Below the pieces are notes generated by a model. It was not told the origin of the DNA. It saw only the letters and a list, made by a program, of their open reading frames with translations, and did no database searches. This document shows, piece after piece, positions 8,256 to 19,361 of a DNA stretch of 51,469 nt. Every line of letters starts with the position of its first letter. Positions within the stretch are counted from its first letter, which is position 1. Source of the DNA: Zetaproteobacteria bacterium. GTDB taxonomy: Bacteria; Pseudomonadota; Zetaproteobacteria; Mariprofundales; Mariprofundaceae. The DNA lies in assembly GCA_002746295.2 (NCBI GenBank), contig NVWS02000037.1, forward strand, positions 1 through 51,469, written 5' to 3'. A program made the translations under genes and the position numbers.

Positions 8256-8696
8256 TTACATCTTATATTGACGTTGCAAATCACGCTTCACATCACGTTC
8301 TTTTTGATCCTGACGTTTATCGTAATTTTTCTTACCCTTTGCCAAACCAATTTGTAATTTAGCAAAGCCGCGCTCATTAAAATACATTTTTAACGGCACC
8401 AGTGTCATGCCTTTCTCTTTAAGTTTGCCAATCAGTTTCAACTGCTCTTTCTTATGCATCAATAATTGCCGTGAACGTGTGGGGTCACTGGGGTTATTCA
8501 TCGCAGCAGGTTTATATGGATTGATATGACAACCGATAAGAAGCAAATGGTCATGACGAATCAAACAATGGGCTTCCTTTAAGTTTGCCTGACCTGCCCG
8601 TATTGATTTTACTTCAGGACCTAGCAACACCAAGCCGACTTCATAGGTATCTAAAATGTGATATTCGTGCCGCGCACGACGATTGATAATAGCCAT
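8256..8696 (-). CDS. smpB: SsrA-binding protein SmpB
   Basis: SmpB binds tmRNA and brings it to stalled ribosomes for trans-translation. The 146-residue sequence has the family's hallmarks: NRRARHEYHILDTYEVGLVLLGPEVKSIR at the N-terminus, INPYKPA in the beta-barrel, LVPLKMYFNERGFAKLQIGLAKGKK and the basic C-terminal tail (YDKRQDQKERDVKRD) that occupies the empty mRNA channel. The tmRNA gene itself is not recognisable in this window. The intergenic region to suhB (8697-8826) must hold divergent promoters. Confidence 0.96.
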   Translation of the reverse strand: MAIINRRARHEYHILDTYEVGLVLLGPEVKSIRAGQANLKEAHCLIRHDHLLLIGCHINPYKPAAMNNPSDPTRSRQLLMHKKEQLKLIGKLKEKGMTLVPLKMYFNERGFAKLQIGLAKGKKNYDKRQDQKERDVKRDLQRQYKM

Positions 8697-8826
8697 GCCG
8701 CAAACCTATCCATACAAAGCCTATTTGAGAATCCACAATGTGATATGTCAAACATGGCTGTGATGATTTTTAAGATGTTATGACTATAGTACGCCATTCG
8801 GTTATATCCGAGCTTGGAGTATTCAC

Positions 8827-9600
8827 ATGTTGTTTGTTGCTGTACGCGCTGCCCGCAAGGCTGGAGATTTGATTGCACGGAGTTTTGATGAACGTGGGGA
8901 TTTGAAAGTTGAGGAGAAACATGATCGTGATTTTGTAACAGAGGTTGATAAGAAGGCAGAAAACCTTATTTTGAATGAAATTCGTCGCCACTACCCCGAT
9001 CATGGCATTGTCGCTGAAGAATCAGAACGGGTGAACCCCTCCGCACCCATGCAATGGTATATTGATCCTTTGGACGGTACAACCAATTTTATTCATGGTT
9101 ACCCACATTTTGCGGTCTCTATCTCAGCATGGAAAGATGGAAAACCTTTTTTAGCTGTGGTGCATGATCCTATTAAAGACGAAACCTTTGAAGCCAAGCG
9201 TGGCGGCGGTGCTTTTTTGAATCGTCGTCGTTTGCGTGTATCTGCTGCGAATCAAGTCGGTCACGCTATTTTTGCCTCAGGTATGCCGCCTTATCGCCGT
9301 AAAGAATTGATGGATAGTTTTCAAAAACGTATGGATGTGTGCATGCGTGCAGCCGAAGGTTATCGCCGTGGTGGTTCTGCCGCTTTGGATTTGGCTTATG
9401 TCGCCGCAGGTCGTTTGGATGCTTATTGGGAAGGTGGTTTGTGTGCTTGGGATATTGCTGCGGGCATTTTATTGGTGCAAGAGGCAGGTGGTATCATCAC
9501 TGACTTGGATGGCGCAAGTGTCGATGTTGAAAAAGGCGATGTGTTGTGTGCCAATGGTCTTTTACATCGTGAATTTGTAAAAATGTTGAAATTATCATAA
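8827..9600 (+). CDS. suhB: Inositol-1-monophosphatase family protein SuhB
   Basis: This 257-residue magnesium-dependent phosphatase has the family metal motifs: VAEES at about 58-62, WYIDPLDGTTNFIHGYP at about 76-92 and WDIAAGILLVQEAGG near 207-221. Proteobacterial SuhB hydrolyses inositol monophosphate in vitro and also takes part in rRNA transcription antitermination with the Nus factors. The N-terminus (MLFVAVRAARKAGDLI) is a few residues shorter than typical, but no better start is visible. It is monocistronic and convergent with the lptG-like gene. Confidence 0.93.
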   Translation: MLFVAVRAARKAGDLIARSFDERGDLKVEEKHDRDFVTEVDKKAENLILNEIRRHYPDHGIVAEESERVNPSAPMQWYIDPLDGTTNFIHGYPHFAVSISAWKDGKPFLAVVHDPIKDETFEAKRGGGAFLNRRRLRVSAANQVGHAIFASGMPPYRRKELMDSFQKRMDVCMRAAEGYRRGGSAALDLAYVAAGRLDAYWEGGLCAWDIAAGILLVQEAGGIITDLDGASVDVEKGDVLCANGLLHREFVKMLKLS

Positions 9601-9615
9601 AATAAGAAGCAACCC

Positions 9616-9652
9616 GAATAACAACATGTAGCCTTTGTACATGTTGTTATTC
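9616..9652. terminator. Perfect 15-bp hairpin between convergent suhB and lptG-like genes
   Basis: GAATAACAACATGTA (9616-9630) is exactly complementary to 9638-9652, with a 7-base loop. It sits 16 bases after suhB and 51 bases before the end of the convergent gene. There is no long T-run on either side, so it may act as a weak bidirectional terminator or as a stabilising 3' hairpin rather than a textbook intrinsic terminator. Confidence 0.55.
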
Positions 9653-9702
9653 AACAGTTACAGGGTATGAAATCCCCTCTTCATGTCACTTCAGCACTGT
9701 CT

Positions 9703-10761
9703 TTATTTTCCTTCGCGATGAATCAATAGAAACCCTGTAATGCCACCAAAAAATAACAATGGAAGCCAAGCTGCATAAGCAGCAGGCAAGCGCTCACCAT
9801 TGGCAAGCAGCCCACTGGCATTGCTTAATACATAAAAAAGCAATCCCAAAGTAATCGCAATCATCAAGCCCCAAGATGCTGCTGAAATTCGACTCCCCAT
9901 ATTCATGCACAGCGACACAGCCAGCAATACCATAATAATGCATGAAACTGGGGATGCGATTTGATGATGTAGGGTAAAAACAAATGAAGTGTTGTTCACC
10001 CCTGCCTTCTGAAGGCTGTCTGCATAATTATACAGCTCAATCAACGTCATGTGTCGTGGACTGGGCGGTGCAGCCGTATCGGGCGTAATATTGGAAGCAA
10101 TTTGTACTTGATCTTGATGCTTAAGTTGAAGCCCCACATTGATATCAGGGGAACTGATATATACATCACTTAAATGCCAATAACCATCCTTATAAAAGGC
10201 TTGGCTTGCATCCATACGTTGCAACCAATGACCTTGAGTATCGGTTTTTAGCATCATCATTTGAAAACGATTGGATGTTAAGGGTTGAAGACGATAAAAA
10301 CGTTGGTCATCTTTAAGCCACTGAACACCTTGTTTGATCATAGGTTTATGTTGAATATAGGTGCGTTCCATATAATCCAAACGAACATTGGTATGCGGTG
10401 TCACCCACTGAGTGATAGCAAGTCCAAACAACATGCCGATGACACCCACTGAAACAATGGGCCATAGAATCGGTTCAATGCCCATGCCTGCTGCGCGCAT
10501 AGCAACCACCTCATGGTGGTGAGAAATTTCAGTGATATATATGCTCACGGCGATGAGCATAATCACAGGCATAAATTCAGACATCATAAATGGCATTTTT
10601 AATGCAATATATTCAATCAAGAGATTGCTGGTCAAACCTTTACCAAGGTAGCGTGATTTATCAAAAACTTCGATAATGGAAAAAATCGATAGCAACGCCA
10701 GTAAAGTCCCCGCAGCACGGGATAGACAACTAAAAAATATCCAACGAAAAATAATCGACAT
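9703..10761 (-). CDS. lptG: LPS export ABC transporter permease, LptG/LptF (YjgP/YjgQ) family, probably LptG
   Basis: This about 352-residue inner-membrane permease belongs to the complex that extracts lipopolysaccharide from the inner membrane. Its layout is typical: three helices at the N-terminus (LSRAAGTLLALLSIFSIIEVF..., MMSEFMPVIMLIAVSIYIT), the conserved HEVVAMRAAGMG coupling segment, a beta-jellyroll periplasmic domain (about 140-260), and three C-terminal helices. The C-terminal pattern (ISAASWGLMIAITLGLLFYV) looks more like LptG than LptF. I chose the ATG at 10761 because it fits the family N-terminus; a GTG at 10827 would add 22 residues. It is transcribed divergently from pyrG. 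Confidence 0.8.
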   Translation of the reverse strand: MSIIFRWIFFSCLSRAAGTLLALLSIFSIIEVFDKSRYLGKGLTSNLLIEYIALKMPFMMSEFMPVIMLIAVSIYITEISHHHEVVAMRAAGMGIEPILWPIVSVGVIGMLFGLAITQWVTPHTNVRLDYMERTYIQHKPMIKQGVQWLKDDQRFYRLQPLTSNRFQMMMLKTDTQGHWLQRMDASQAFYKDGYWHLSDVYISSPDINVGLQLKHQDQVQIASNITPDTAAPPSPRHMTLIELYNYADSLQKAGVNNTSFVFTLHHQIASPVSCIIMVLLAVSLCMNMGSRISAASWGLMIAITLGLLFYVLSNASGLLANGERLPAAYAAWLPLLFFGGITGFLLIHREGK

Positions 10762-10840
10762 GTCGGCAGTGTAGAAAAACATCGCAATAAAGCTACATAC
10801 ATTCCATGCCTTCTTATTGGCAAGCACCTTTCAATTCTGA

Positions 10841-12504
<1,664 letters not shown>

Positions 12505-12505
<1 letters not shown>

Positions 12506-13329
12506 TGTGCCACCGTATTCAAATATCAAACTTTGAAATTGCCAATGATCGCCCTTTTGCACTGTTCGCTGGACCTTGTGTGATTGAAGGCGAAGATTTC
12601 ACCTTGCAAGTGGCTACACAAATTCGTGATATTGCGGCGCGTGTGGGTATACCCTTTGTCTTCAAATCAAGTTTTGATAAAGCCAATCGCACCAGTGTGG
12701 ATGGTTTTCGTGGACCTGGTTTGGATGAAGGTCTGCGTATTTTGCAACGGGTCAAAGATGAAGTCGGGGTTCCGATTATCACGGATGTACATACACCTGA
12801 ACAAGCTGTACCCGTGGCAGAAGTGGCTGATATTTTGCAAACGCCTGCGTTTTTATGTCGGCAAACCGATTTTATCACCGAAGTTGCCAAAGCTGGTAAA
12901 CCTGTGAATATCAAAAAAGGGCAATTTTTAGCACCATGGGATATGCCGCATGTGTTGGAAAAAGCCAAATCAACAGGTAACAACGATATTATGTTGTGTG
13001 ATCGTGGGACAAGCTTTGGTTACAACAATCTTGTATCGGATTTTCGCTCATTGATGGTGATGGCAGAAACAGGCGCGCCTGTGGTCTATGATGTCACCCA
13101 TTCGGTGCAACAACCTGGTGGCTTGGGTGGTGCAACGGGTGGCAACCGTGAATATGTCCCCGGCTTGTCACGCGCGGCTGTTGCTATGGGTGTGGCAGCA
13201 GTATTTATGGAAGTGCATCCGAATCCAGATCAAGCCAAATCAGATGGTCCTAATTCATTGGCATTGGCTGATTTAGAAGGACTGTTAACAACATTGAAAC
13301 AATTGGATCGTGTTGTAAAAAAACAATGA
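12505..13329 (+). CDS. kdsA: 3-deoxy-8-phosphooctulonate (KDO-8-P) synthase KdsA
   Basis: KdsA condenses arabinose-5-phosphate and phosphoenolpyruvate to KDO-8-phosphate for the LPS inner core. The 274-residue TIM-barrel protein shows [64 protein letters not shown] and [17 protein letters not shown]. The start is the ATG overlapping the pyrG stop; the longer frame extending back into pyrG has no support. The pyrG-kdsA-eno-ftsB order is a classic proteobacterial arrangement. Confidence 0.95.
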
Positions 13330-13339
13330 ATCACAGAGG

Positions 13340-13474
13340 TATAGTGATTCAAGTATAGAACCGTCATTTCTATCACCCAACCGTCACCCTCGAGTGCTTG
13401 TATCGAGGGTCTATTGGAACACATAGATTCCCGATAAAAGATGACGGGGGCAACTGAATACTTGAACAACTATA
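13340..13474. repeat. MITE-like element, copy 1 (partly deleted internal hairpin)
   Basis: The element starts with TATAGTGATTCAAGTAT (13340-13356) and ends with the imperfect inverted copy ATACTTGAACAACTATA (13458-13474). Inside are a CTCGAGTGCTTGTATCGAG hairpin and a second arm, ATTCCCGATAAAAGATGACGG, that appears to have lost half of its hairpin relative to the other copies. It lies between kdsA and eno and is oriented opposite to copies 2 and 3. Confidence 0.85.
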
Positions 13475-13548
13475 GCATGTGTTTTGTGGTAAGAATATAT
13501 AGAAATAAAAATGAAAACGTCGGCAATGGGGTCGGCTAGGAGTAAACA

Positions 13549-14829
13549 ATGAGTGAAATTATCAGTGTACATGGACGTGAAATATTTGATTCCCGTGGTA
13601 ATCCTACGGTTGAAGTCGATGTACGTTTAGAATCTGGTGCATTTGCGCGTGCGGCAGTGCCAAGTGGTGCTTCTACGGGGCAACGTGAAGCGGTTGAATT
13701 GCGTGATGGTGGTGCGCGTTTATCAGGTAAAGGTGTTCGCAAGGCGGTTGCTCATGTGAATGATGAACTTGCCAAAACAGCCATCGGTCGTGATGCCTCC
13801 GATCAACGCGGTTTGGATCATGCTTTGATTGAATTGGATGGCACATCCAATAAAGCACGTTTGGGTGCAAACGCTATTTTGGGTGTTTCACTGGCAGTGG
13901 CGAAAGCGCAAGCCGTGGAAGATGAAGTATCCTTGTTTCAACATATTGGTGGCGAAGATGCCGTTTTGATGCCTGTGCCTTGCATGAATGTCATCAATGG
14001 TGGCTCACATGCCGATAACAGCATTGATTTTCAAGAATATATGATTGCACCCGCAGGTGCATCTAGCTTTGCTCAAGCCTTGGAAATGGGTGCAGAAGTC
14101 TTTCATGCCTTGAAATCAGTGTTGAAAAAAGGTGGGCATATCACCGCTGTGGGTGATGAAGGTGGTTTTGCTCCGAATCTCGGATCAAATGAAGAAGGCA
14201 TTACCGTTATTCTTGAAGCCATTGAATTGACTGGTTTGAAAGCAGGGACAGATATTGTCTTGGCCAGTGATATGGCGGCTTCTGAATTTTATAAAGATGG
14301 TTCGTATGTCTTGGATGGTGAAGGCGGACGCAAACTGGATGCCGAAGGCATGGTGGATTTGATTGAGTCTTTCTGCAAACAATACCCATTGGTCTCTGTC
14401 GAAGATGGTTTGGATGAAAATGATTGGGAAGGCTGGTCACTTTTAACCGATCGCTTGGGTAAAACCGTGCAATTGGTGGGTGATGACTTGTTTGTCACCA
14501 ATCCTGAAATTTTGAAAGAAGGCATTGAGAAAAACATTGCCAATGCTTTATTGGTGAAAGTGAATCAAATTGGCACGCTCACTGAAACCATTGCGGCTGT
14601 GACCATGGCACATGATGCTGGTTACCGTTGCATGATGTCACACCGTTCGGGTGAAACAGAAGATGCGACCATTGCTGATTTGGCAGTGGCATTGAACTGT
14701 GGTCAAATCAAATCAGGTTCAGCTTCACGTTCGGATCGTATGGCAAAATACAACCAATTGCTTCGTATTGAAGAAGAATTGGGAGAACGCGCACGTTATG
14801 CTGGCTTGGCAACTTTTTCTAAACATTAA
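13549..14829 (+). CDS. eno: Enolase
   Basis: Enolase converts 2-phosphoglycerate to phosphoenolpyruvate in glycolysis. The 426-residue sequence is complete: [17 protein letters not shown] at the N-terminus, [26 protein letters not shown], metal ligands in [18 protein letters not shown] and VGDDLFVTN, catalytic Lys in [13 protein letters not shown], and the signature [14 protein letters not shown] precedes the start. The repeat element upstream (13340-13474) separates it from kdsA, so eno may have its own promoter in 13475-13548. Confidence 0.97.
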   Translation: MSEIISVHGREIFDSRGNPTVEVDVRLESGAFARAAVPSGASTGQREAVELRDGGARLSGKGVRKAVAHVNDELAKTAIGRDASDQRGLDHALIELDGTSNKARLGANAILGVSLAVAKAQAVEDEVSLFQHIGGEDAVLMPVPCMNVINGGSHADNSIDFQEYMIAPAGASSFAQALEMGAEVFHALKSVLKKGGHITAVGDEGGFAPNLGSNEEGITVILEAIELTGLKAGTDIVLASDMAASEFYKDGSYVLDGEGGRKLDAEGMVDLIESFCKQYPLVSVEDGLDENDWEGWSLLTDRLGKTVQLVGDDLFVTNPEILKEGIEKNIANALLVKVNQIGTLTETIAAVTMAHDAGYRCMMSHRSGETEDATIADLAVALNCGQIKSGSASRSDRMAKYNQLLRIEEELGERARYAGLATFSKH

Positions 14830-14853
14830 ATTATTCGTTTAAACTGTTCGCCT

Positions 14854-15174
14854 TTGAAACGATTGCGTATCATCAAGAGCTGGCTCCTTTGGGGGCTGGC
14901 TCTCCTTGTTTTGGCTTGGATGACATATCAACTCATTTTTTCCAATCACGGTTACTTTGTTTATCAACAAGAACAGCAGCAGATGATACAATGGCAACAA
15001 CAAGCGTCTCATTTAAAGAGACAGCGTGAAACCATGGTACGCCGTATTCTTCAATTGCGCCACGATCCAAAAGCTTTAGAAGATTTGGTTCATCAACGGT
15101 TGGGCTATGTCTATCCCGATGAATATATATTGATCATGCCTGATGAAACACCGCAGGCTAAGGAGTCGAAATGA
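14854..15174 (+). CDS. ftsB: Cell division protein FtsB (septum formation initiator)
   Basis: This 106-residue bitopic protein has a short basic cytoplasmic tail, one transmembrane helix (WLLWGLALLVLAWMTYQLIF, about residues 10-29) and a periplasmic coiled coil rich in Gln (YQQEQQQMIQWQQQASHLKRQ), ending with the DPKALEDLVHQRLGYVYPDEYI motif typical of FtsB. It forms the FtsQLB complex that activates septal peptidoglycan synthesis. The start is TTG, as no ATG is near. It overlaps gltX by four bases. Confidence 0.9.
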   Translation: MKRLRIIKSWLLWGLALLVLAWMTYQLIFSNHGYFVYQQEQQQMIQWQQQASHLKRQRETMVRRILQLRHDPKALEDLVHQRLGYVYPDEYILIMPDETPQAKESK

Positions 15175-16538
15175 CTGAAGTTGTCACACGTTTTGCACCC
15201 AGCCCGACAGGTCTCATGCACTTGGGTAATGTCCGCACTGCCTTATTGAACTGGCTTTATGCGCGAAAATTAGGTGGACGTTTTTTATTGCGCTTTGAAG
15301 ATACCGATGCTTCACGTTCTGAAGCTGAGTTTGTTGAAGCCTTGAAACAAGATTTGCAATGGTTGGGATTAGATTGGGATGGTGAGGCTTTGTTTCAATC
15401 ACAACATGCAGGGCAACATCAAGATGCCTTGGATGCTTTGGCTGAAAAAGGGCTGGCTTACCGTTGTTTTTGTACCGAAACGCAACTTGGTTTGGATCGC
15501 AAACTGGCAACATCAAGAGGCTTACCGCCCCGTTATTCAGGCAAGTGCCGAAAATTATCCAAAGACGAAGCCTTAGAAAAATCCAAAACAGAACCATTTG
15601 TTTGGCGTTTGGCGATTCATGCCCAAGAAGGTGAGGTGCATGTACCCGATACCTTGCGTGGTGATGTGGTGTTTGCCCGTCGTGATTTGGATGACCCTGT
15701 GGTCGTGCGTTCGGATGGTTCGTTTACATTCTTATTGCCCAATGCCATTGATGATGCGGTCGATGGGATTACCCATGCCTTACGCGGGGATGACCATTTG
15801 ACCAACTCCGCCTATCAAGTGTGGTTACTGCAAGCCTTAGATTTGAATGTACCCATGTATTTACATCATGGTTTATTATTGGGTGAAGATGGCGCAAAAT
15901 TATCCAAACGCACGGGTAGTCATTCGGTGAAAGAACTGCGTGAATCGGGCTTGATTGCTGAAGCCTTGGTGCAAGCTATGACCCGCCTTGGTCACCCCAA
16001 TATTGCCGATGATGCTTTCGATATTGCGGCTTTATTGGCGGCATTTGATGCAGAACATATTTCTCGCTCCTCGGTTAAATGGTCAAATGAAGACATGTGG
16101 CGTTGGCACACCCGTTTATTGCACCACTTGGATGCGGCGGTCTTACTGCCTTTGTTGCAGGTCCATCTTCCCACCGCCAATCTTGATTTCACAAGCTTGA
16201 TTGCAGGTAATTTGGAACGTGCTGAAGATGTTTTGCACTATCAATACTTGCTTGATGCCAGTGTGCCCTTTAATGATGATGCACAAGCCATTGTCAACAG
16301 TGCAGCAGAAGGTTTTTATACCACGGCATTGCAACTTTGGCAGACTATGGACAATTGTGATTGGAAAGTTTGGATGAATGCGGTCAAAGAAGAAACAGGC
16401 TGCAAGGGTAAAGCCTTATTCATGCCATTGCGTGTTGCCTTGAGTGGTGCTTTACATGGCCCTGACATGTCTTCCATCGTCAATTTCTTGGGTAAAGAAG
16501 GGGTAAGCGTTCGCCTTCAACATGTTTTAAAACCATGA
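15171..16538 (+). CDS. gltX: Glutamyl-tRNA synthetase GltX
   Basis: This 455-residue class-I aminoacyl-tRNA synthetase charges tRNA-Glu. The HIGH-type motif is FAPSPTGLMHLGNVRTAL and the KMSKS-type motif is GAKLSKRTGSHSV. The catalytic domain is followed by the helical anticodon-binding domain ending in NFLGKEGVSVRLQHVL. It overlaps both ftsB and cysS by four bases. Whether it discriminates Glu or also charges tRNA-Gln cannot be told from the sequence alone. Confidence 0.95.
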   Translation: MTEVVTRFAPSPTGLMHLGNVRTALLNWLYARKLGGRFLLRFEDTDASRSEAEFVEALKQDLQWLGLDWDGEALFQSQHAGQHQDALDALAEKGLAYRCFCTETQLGLDRKLATSRGLPPRYSGKCRKLSKDEALEKSKTEPFVWRLAIHAQEGEVHVPDTLRGDVVFARRDLDDPVVVRSDGSFTFLLPNAIDDAVDGITHALRGDDHLTNSAYQVWLLQALDLNVPMYLHHGLLLGEDGAKLSKRTGSHSVKELRESGLIAEALVQAMTRLGHPNIADDAFDIAALLAAFDAEHISRSSVKWSNEDMWRWHTRLLHHLDAAVLLPLLQVHLPTANLDFTSLIAGNLERAEDVLHYQYLLDASVPFNDDAQAIVNSAAEGFYTTALQLWQTMDNCDWKVWMNAVKEETGCKGKALFMPLRVALSGALHGPDMSSIVNFLGKEGVSVRLQHVLKP

Positions 16539-17902
16539 GTTTACACCTTTACAATACACGCGCAGGTGAAAAACAAGTGTTCACAACCTTGCAAGCAAAT
16601 CAAGTGGGCATGTATGTCTGTGGTGTGACCGTCTATGACCATTGCCATGTGGGACATGCTCGCGTCATGATTGTTTTTGATGTGGTGTATCGCTGGCTGA
16701 AACAATTGGGCTATGATGTGAACTATGTACGTAATTTCACCGATGTGGATGATAAAATTATTGCCCGTGCTGCTGAACGAAATATGGATATTCAAACCCT
16801 TACGGATAAAATGATTGCGGCGTTTCATGAGGATATGGATGCTTTGGGTTGTTTGCGCCCAACGCTTGAACCACGCGCCACCACCCATATGCCAGCCATG
16901 ATTGCCATGATTGAAGCCTTGATTGAACGTAATTTTGCGTATGTATCCGATACTGGCGATGTCTTGTATTCGGTTCGTTCCTTTAATGGTTATGGCACAT
17001 TATCGGGCAAAAACATTGATGATTTAGAATCGGGAAGCCGTGTCGATGTCGATGATAAAAAACGCGATCCACTCGATTTTGTTTTGTGGAAACAAGCCAA
17101 AACAGGTGAACCTTCTTGGGCATCGCCTTGGGGCGAAGGTCGCCCAGGTTGGCATATTGAGTGTTCAGCTATGAGTTGTGAACATTTGGGTAAGACCTTT
17201 GATATTCATGGTGGTGGTATGGATTTGAAATTTCCCCATCATGAAAATGAAATTGCCCAAGCTTGTGCTGCCAATGGTGGTGATTTTGCACGTTTCTGGT
17301 TGCACAATGGTTTTGTCAATATCAATGCTGAGAAGATGTCCAAATCATTGGGCAACTTTTTTACCATTCGTGAAGTCACTGAAACATATCATCCCGAAGT
17401 CTTACGGATGTTTATCTTAGGAACACATTACCGATCCCCCTTGGATTTCTCCGATGCAGCACTGAATGCTGCCAAAGCAGGGTTGGATAGATTATATGAA
17501 ACCAAACGCCGTTTGGGTGACATGAACATAGTTCAAGCGAATGTTAACCAAGCTTTTCAAACGGCTTTGAATGATGATTTCAATACGCCCGAAGCCTTAG
17601 CCGAAGTGTTTGAGTGTTCACGGCGCATCAATAAAGGGCTGAATGAACATCAAGATATGGTGGCAGATATGGCTTGTTTTACGGCGATGACAGGTTTATT
17701 GGCGATTGTTCAACAAGATGCTGAAATATGGTTTCAAGGTGATGAAGAAGATACGTCTGCCATTGAATCATTGATTGAAGAACGTACTGCCGCCAAAAAA
17801 TCGCGTAATTTTTCCAGAGCCGATGCCATTCGCCATGAGCTTGCAGCACAAGGCATTATACTGGAAGATAGTGCAACAGGCACAACTTGGAAAAGGGGGT
17901 AG
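16535..17902 (+). CDS. cysS: Cysteinyl-tRNA synthetase CysS
   Basis: This 455-residue class-I synthetase charges tRNA-Cys. The zinc site starts at [19 protein letters not shown] (with the HIGH-type motif), continues with [15 protein letters not shown] and [18 protein letters not shown], and the KMSKS motif is [13 protein letters not shown]. The C-terminal [34 protein letters not shown] is typical. It is translationally coupled to gltX, and cysC follows after two bases. Confidence 0.96.
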   Translation: MSLHLYNTRAGEKQVFTTLQANQVGMYVCGVTVYDHCHVGHARVMIVFDVVYRWLKQLGYDVNYVRNFTDVDDKIIARAAERNMDIQTLTDKMIAAFHEDMDALGCLRPTLEPRATTHMPAMIAMIEALIERNFAYVSDTGDVLYSVRSFNGYGTLSGKNIDDLESGSRVDVDDKKRDPLDFVLWKQAKTGEPSWASPWGEGRPGWHIECSAMSCEHLGKTFDIHGGGMDLKFPHHENEIAQACAANGGDFARFWLHNGFVNINAEKMSKSLGNFFTIREVTETYHPEVLRMFILGTHYRSPLDFSDAALNAAKAGLDRLYETKRRLGDMNIVQANVNQAFQTALNDDFNTPEALAEVFECSRRINKGLNEHQDMVADMACFTAMTGLLAIVQQDAEIWFQGDEEDTSAIESLIEERTAAKKSRNFSRADAIRHELAAQGIILEDSATGTTWKRG

Positions 17903-17904
17903 CC

Positions 17905-18531
17905 ATGTCAGATCAACACGAGAAGACATCAGAAAAGAGTAGCAATGTCGTGTGGCATGATTCAAGGGTAACGCCAGCGATGCGCGAGCAATTGAATGGA
18001 CATTGTGGTGCAGTTTTGTGGTTTACAGGACTTTCAGGGGCGGGAAAATCAACGCTTGCTAATGCCGTGGAAGATCGTTTACATGCGATGAAAGTACACA
18101 CCTTTGTCATTGATGGGGATAATGTACGACATGGTTTGTGTGCTGATTTAACATTTTCTGATGATGATAGGGTAGAAAATATTCGCCGTGTGGGTGAAGT
18201 CGCTGGTTTGTTTGTACAAGCAGGTATTTTAACCTTAACCGCTTTTATCTCTCCCTTTCGTGCAGACCGCGAAAAAGTACGCAACATTGTTGGCGAGCGT
18301 TTTATTGAAGTGCATTGCAATACTGCCTTAGAAATTTGTGAATCACGCGATGTGAAAGGCTTATATAAAAAAGCACGCGCGGGTGAGATTGCTGATTTCA
18401 CTGGCATTTCATCACCCTATGAACCGCCTGAAAATCCAGAAATTTGCGTGGATACAGGCTCAAATGATTTAAGTGCTTGTGTGGATCAAGTCATTGATTA
18501 TTTGATTCGATACCAATTTATCAATAGATAA
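17905..18531 (+). CDS. cysC: Adenylylsulfate (APS) kinase CysC
   Basis: This 208-residue kinase phosphorylates adenylyl sulfate to PAPS, the activated sulfate used for assimilation or sulfation. The P-loop is [15 protein letters not shown] (about residues 40-54); [31 protein letters not shown] and [13 protein letters not shown] are family motifs. The start at 17905 has AAAGGGGG upstream. No sulfurylase (cysND or sat) is adjacent, so it is an orphan here, coupled instead to cysS. Whether it serves sulfur assimilation or polysaccharide sulfation is open. Confidence 0.93.
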   Translation: MSDQHEKTSEKSSNVVWHDSRVTPAMREQLNGHCGAVLWFTGLSGAGKSTLANAVEDRLHAMKVHTFVIDGDNVRHGLCADLTFSDDDRVENIRRVGEVAGLFVQAGILTLTAFISPFRADREKVRNIVGERFIEVHCNTALEICESRDVKGLYKKARAGEIADFTGISSPYEPPENPEICVDTGSNDLSACVDQVIDYLIRYQFINR

Positions 18532-18542
18532 TATACGATGCA

Positions 18543-18565
18543 AGGGCAGGTCTTGTGCCTGCCCT
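18543..18565 (+). terminator. GC-rich hairpin after cysC
   Basis: AGGGCAGG and CCTGCCCT form a perfect 8-bp stem with a 7-base loop 12 bases after the cysC stop. No T-run follows, so it may be a Rho-dependent or weak terminator, or a 3' stabilising hairpin. Confidence 0.5.
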
Positions 18566-18581
18566 GTATCAATGACCTGAT

Positions 18582-18614
18582 GTAGAAATAGGGCAACCAC
18601 AAGGGTCGCCCCTA
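18582..18614. repeat. REP-like palindromic unit
   Basis: GTAG-aaata-GGGCaACC-ACAA-GGGTcGCCC-CTAC forms an imperfect palindrome able to fold into a strong hairpin. Similar GGGCAACC...GGGTCGCCCCTAC units are common intergenic palindromes in many bacterial genomes; only one copy of this type is seen in the window. Confidence 0.55.
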
Positions 18615-18699
18615 CGGATTATCTTCAATGACGGTAGCAGTTTTCGACATCGCTCGCTTACCTCGTCTTGTTATTCCCGATTATCCTCACCATGTCCAC

Positions 18700-18970
18700 C
18701 CAGCGCGGTTCGTGTCGGAGCCTAAAAAAGATACCCGACACAAGCACAGAGTGTTGACTACATGCTTGACACTCCTCTACTAGCTAAAGCAAGAGAATTC
18801 TTGGGCTGAGTGTTTAAATGACTACTCATATTTCCACAAGCGTTACTTCCCGTGAGTCCCACGGTAGGTCGTTTAAGACACTGACAAGTGTGTGGAATAT
18901 ATTGAGACTGTCAAATACTACACGTATTGCCTTATATCCCCGACCTAAAGGACGGGGTTTTATGGCAAGT
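18700..18970 (+). mobile_element. ORF-less IS200/IS605-type remnant with HEARO/omega-RNA-like hairpins (candidate)
   Basis: Within the 483-base gene-free stretch 18532-19014 there is no credible protein, but there is strong structure. A perfect 7-bp stem GTGTCGG/CCGACAC lies at 18712-18741. It is followed by TTGACACTCCTCTAC...AAGAGAATTCTTGG (18767-18803), which resembles the subterminal hairpin region of IS200/IS605 elements. Next come hairpins CCGTG-AGTCC-CACGG (18850-18864) and ACACT-GACA-AGTGT (18878-18891). The end is CCCCG-ACCTAAAGGA-CGGGG followed by TTTTATGGC (18938-18965), like an IS605-type right end. No transposase, tnpB or iscB frame survives. The RNA-family idea is from general resemblance only. 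Confidence 0.5.
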
Positions 18971-19014
18971 TGGATAAAGTTTCAAACTGTGAGAATAACT
19001 CGAACCCAGCACCC

Positions 19015-19290
19015 TTAGTCTTTTTTCACCTGAGAAACCATCAATGCATCACGTAGCTTCAGTAATTTTTTATCACCAATGCCTTTTACCCCAGTGATAT
19101 CATCCAATGAATTAAAAGCACCATGTGCTTCACGGTATGTAACAATAGAAGCCGCCGTTTTCACACCAATACCCTTCACAGATTGAAGCTCCACTGCGGT
19201 GGCAGTATTCACATCAATTTTATCCCCTGCATAAGCAATCCCCATCGACATGAAACAAGCCATAACCATCGCCATCAAAAAGTTTTTCAT
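19015..19290 (-). CDS. Secreted ComEA-like helix-hairpin-helix DNA-binding protein
   Basis: This 91-residue protein has a signal peptide (MKNFLMAMVMACFMSMGIAYA) followed by a single ComEA-type domain with two helix-hairpin-helix motifs: KIDVNTATAVELQSVKGIGVKTAASIVTYR and FNSLDDITGVKGIGDKKLLKL. Such periplasmic proteins bind incoming double-stranded DNA during natural transformation. The start at 19290 is chosen because GGAGG sits just upstream; an earlier in-frame ATG would spoil the signal peptide. No other competence genes are near. It is downstream of manC on the same strand but 71 bases away. Confidence 0.88.
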   Translation of the reverse strand: MKNFLMAMVMACFMSMGIAYAGDKIDVNTATAVELQSVKGIGVKTAASIVTYREAHGAFNSLDDITGVKGIGDKKLLKLRDALMVSQVKKD

Positions 19291-19361
19291 CAGCAACCTC
19301 CCATGAATCATCTTTAAGATTTAAGTGTAGTTAAAAATCATTGAACTTCAAACAACACTGG

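Noticed and set aside
13340-13474. CRISPR or tandem repeat array
   Set aside because: The repeats are dispersed between genes kilobases apart, have inverted termini and no regular spacing.
18818-19018. 66-residue open frame overlapping the IS605-like remnant
   Set aside because: Its sequence (including YPRPKGRGFMA) is the translation of the terminal hairpin; no ribosome-binding site and no family. It is better explained as non-coding structure.
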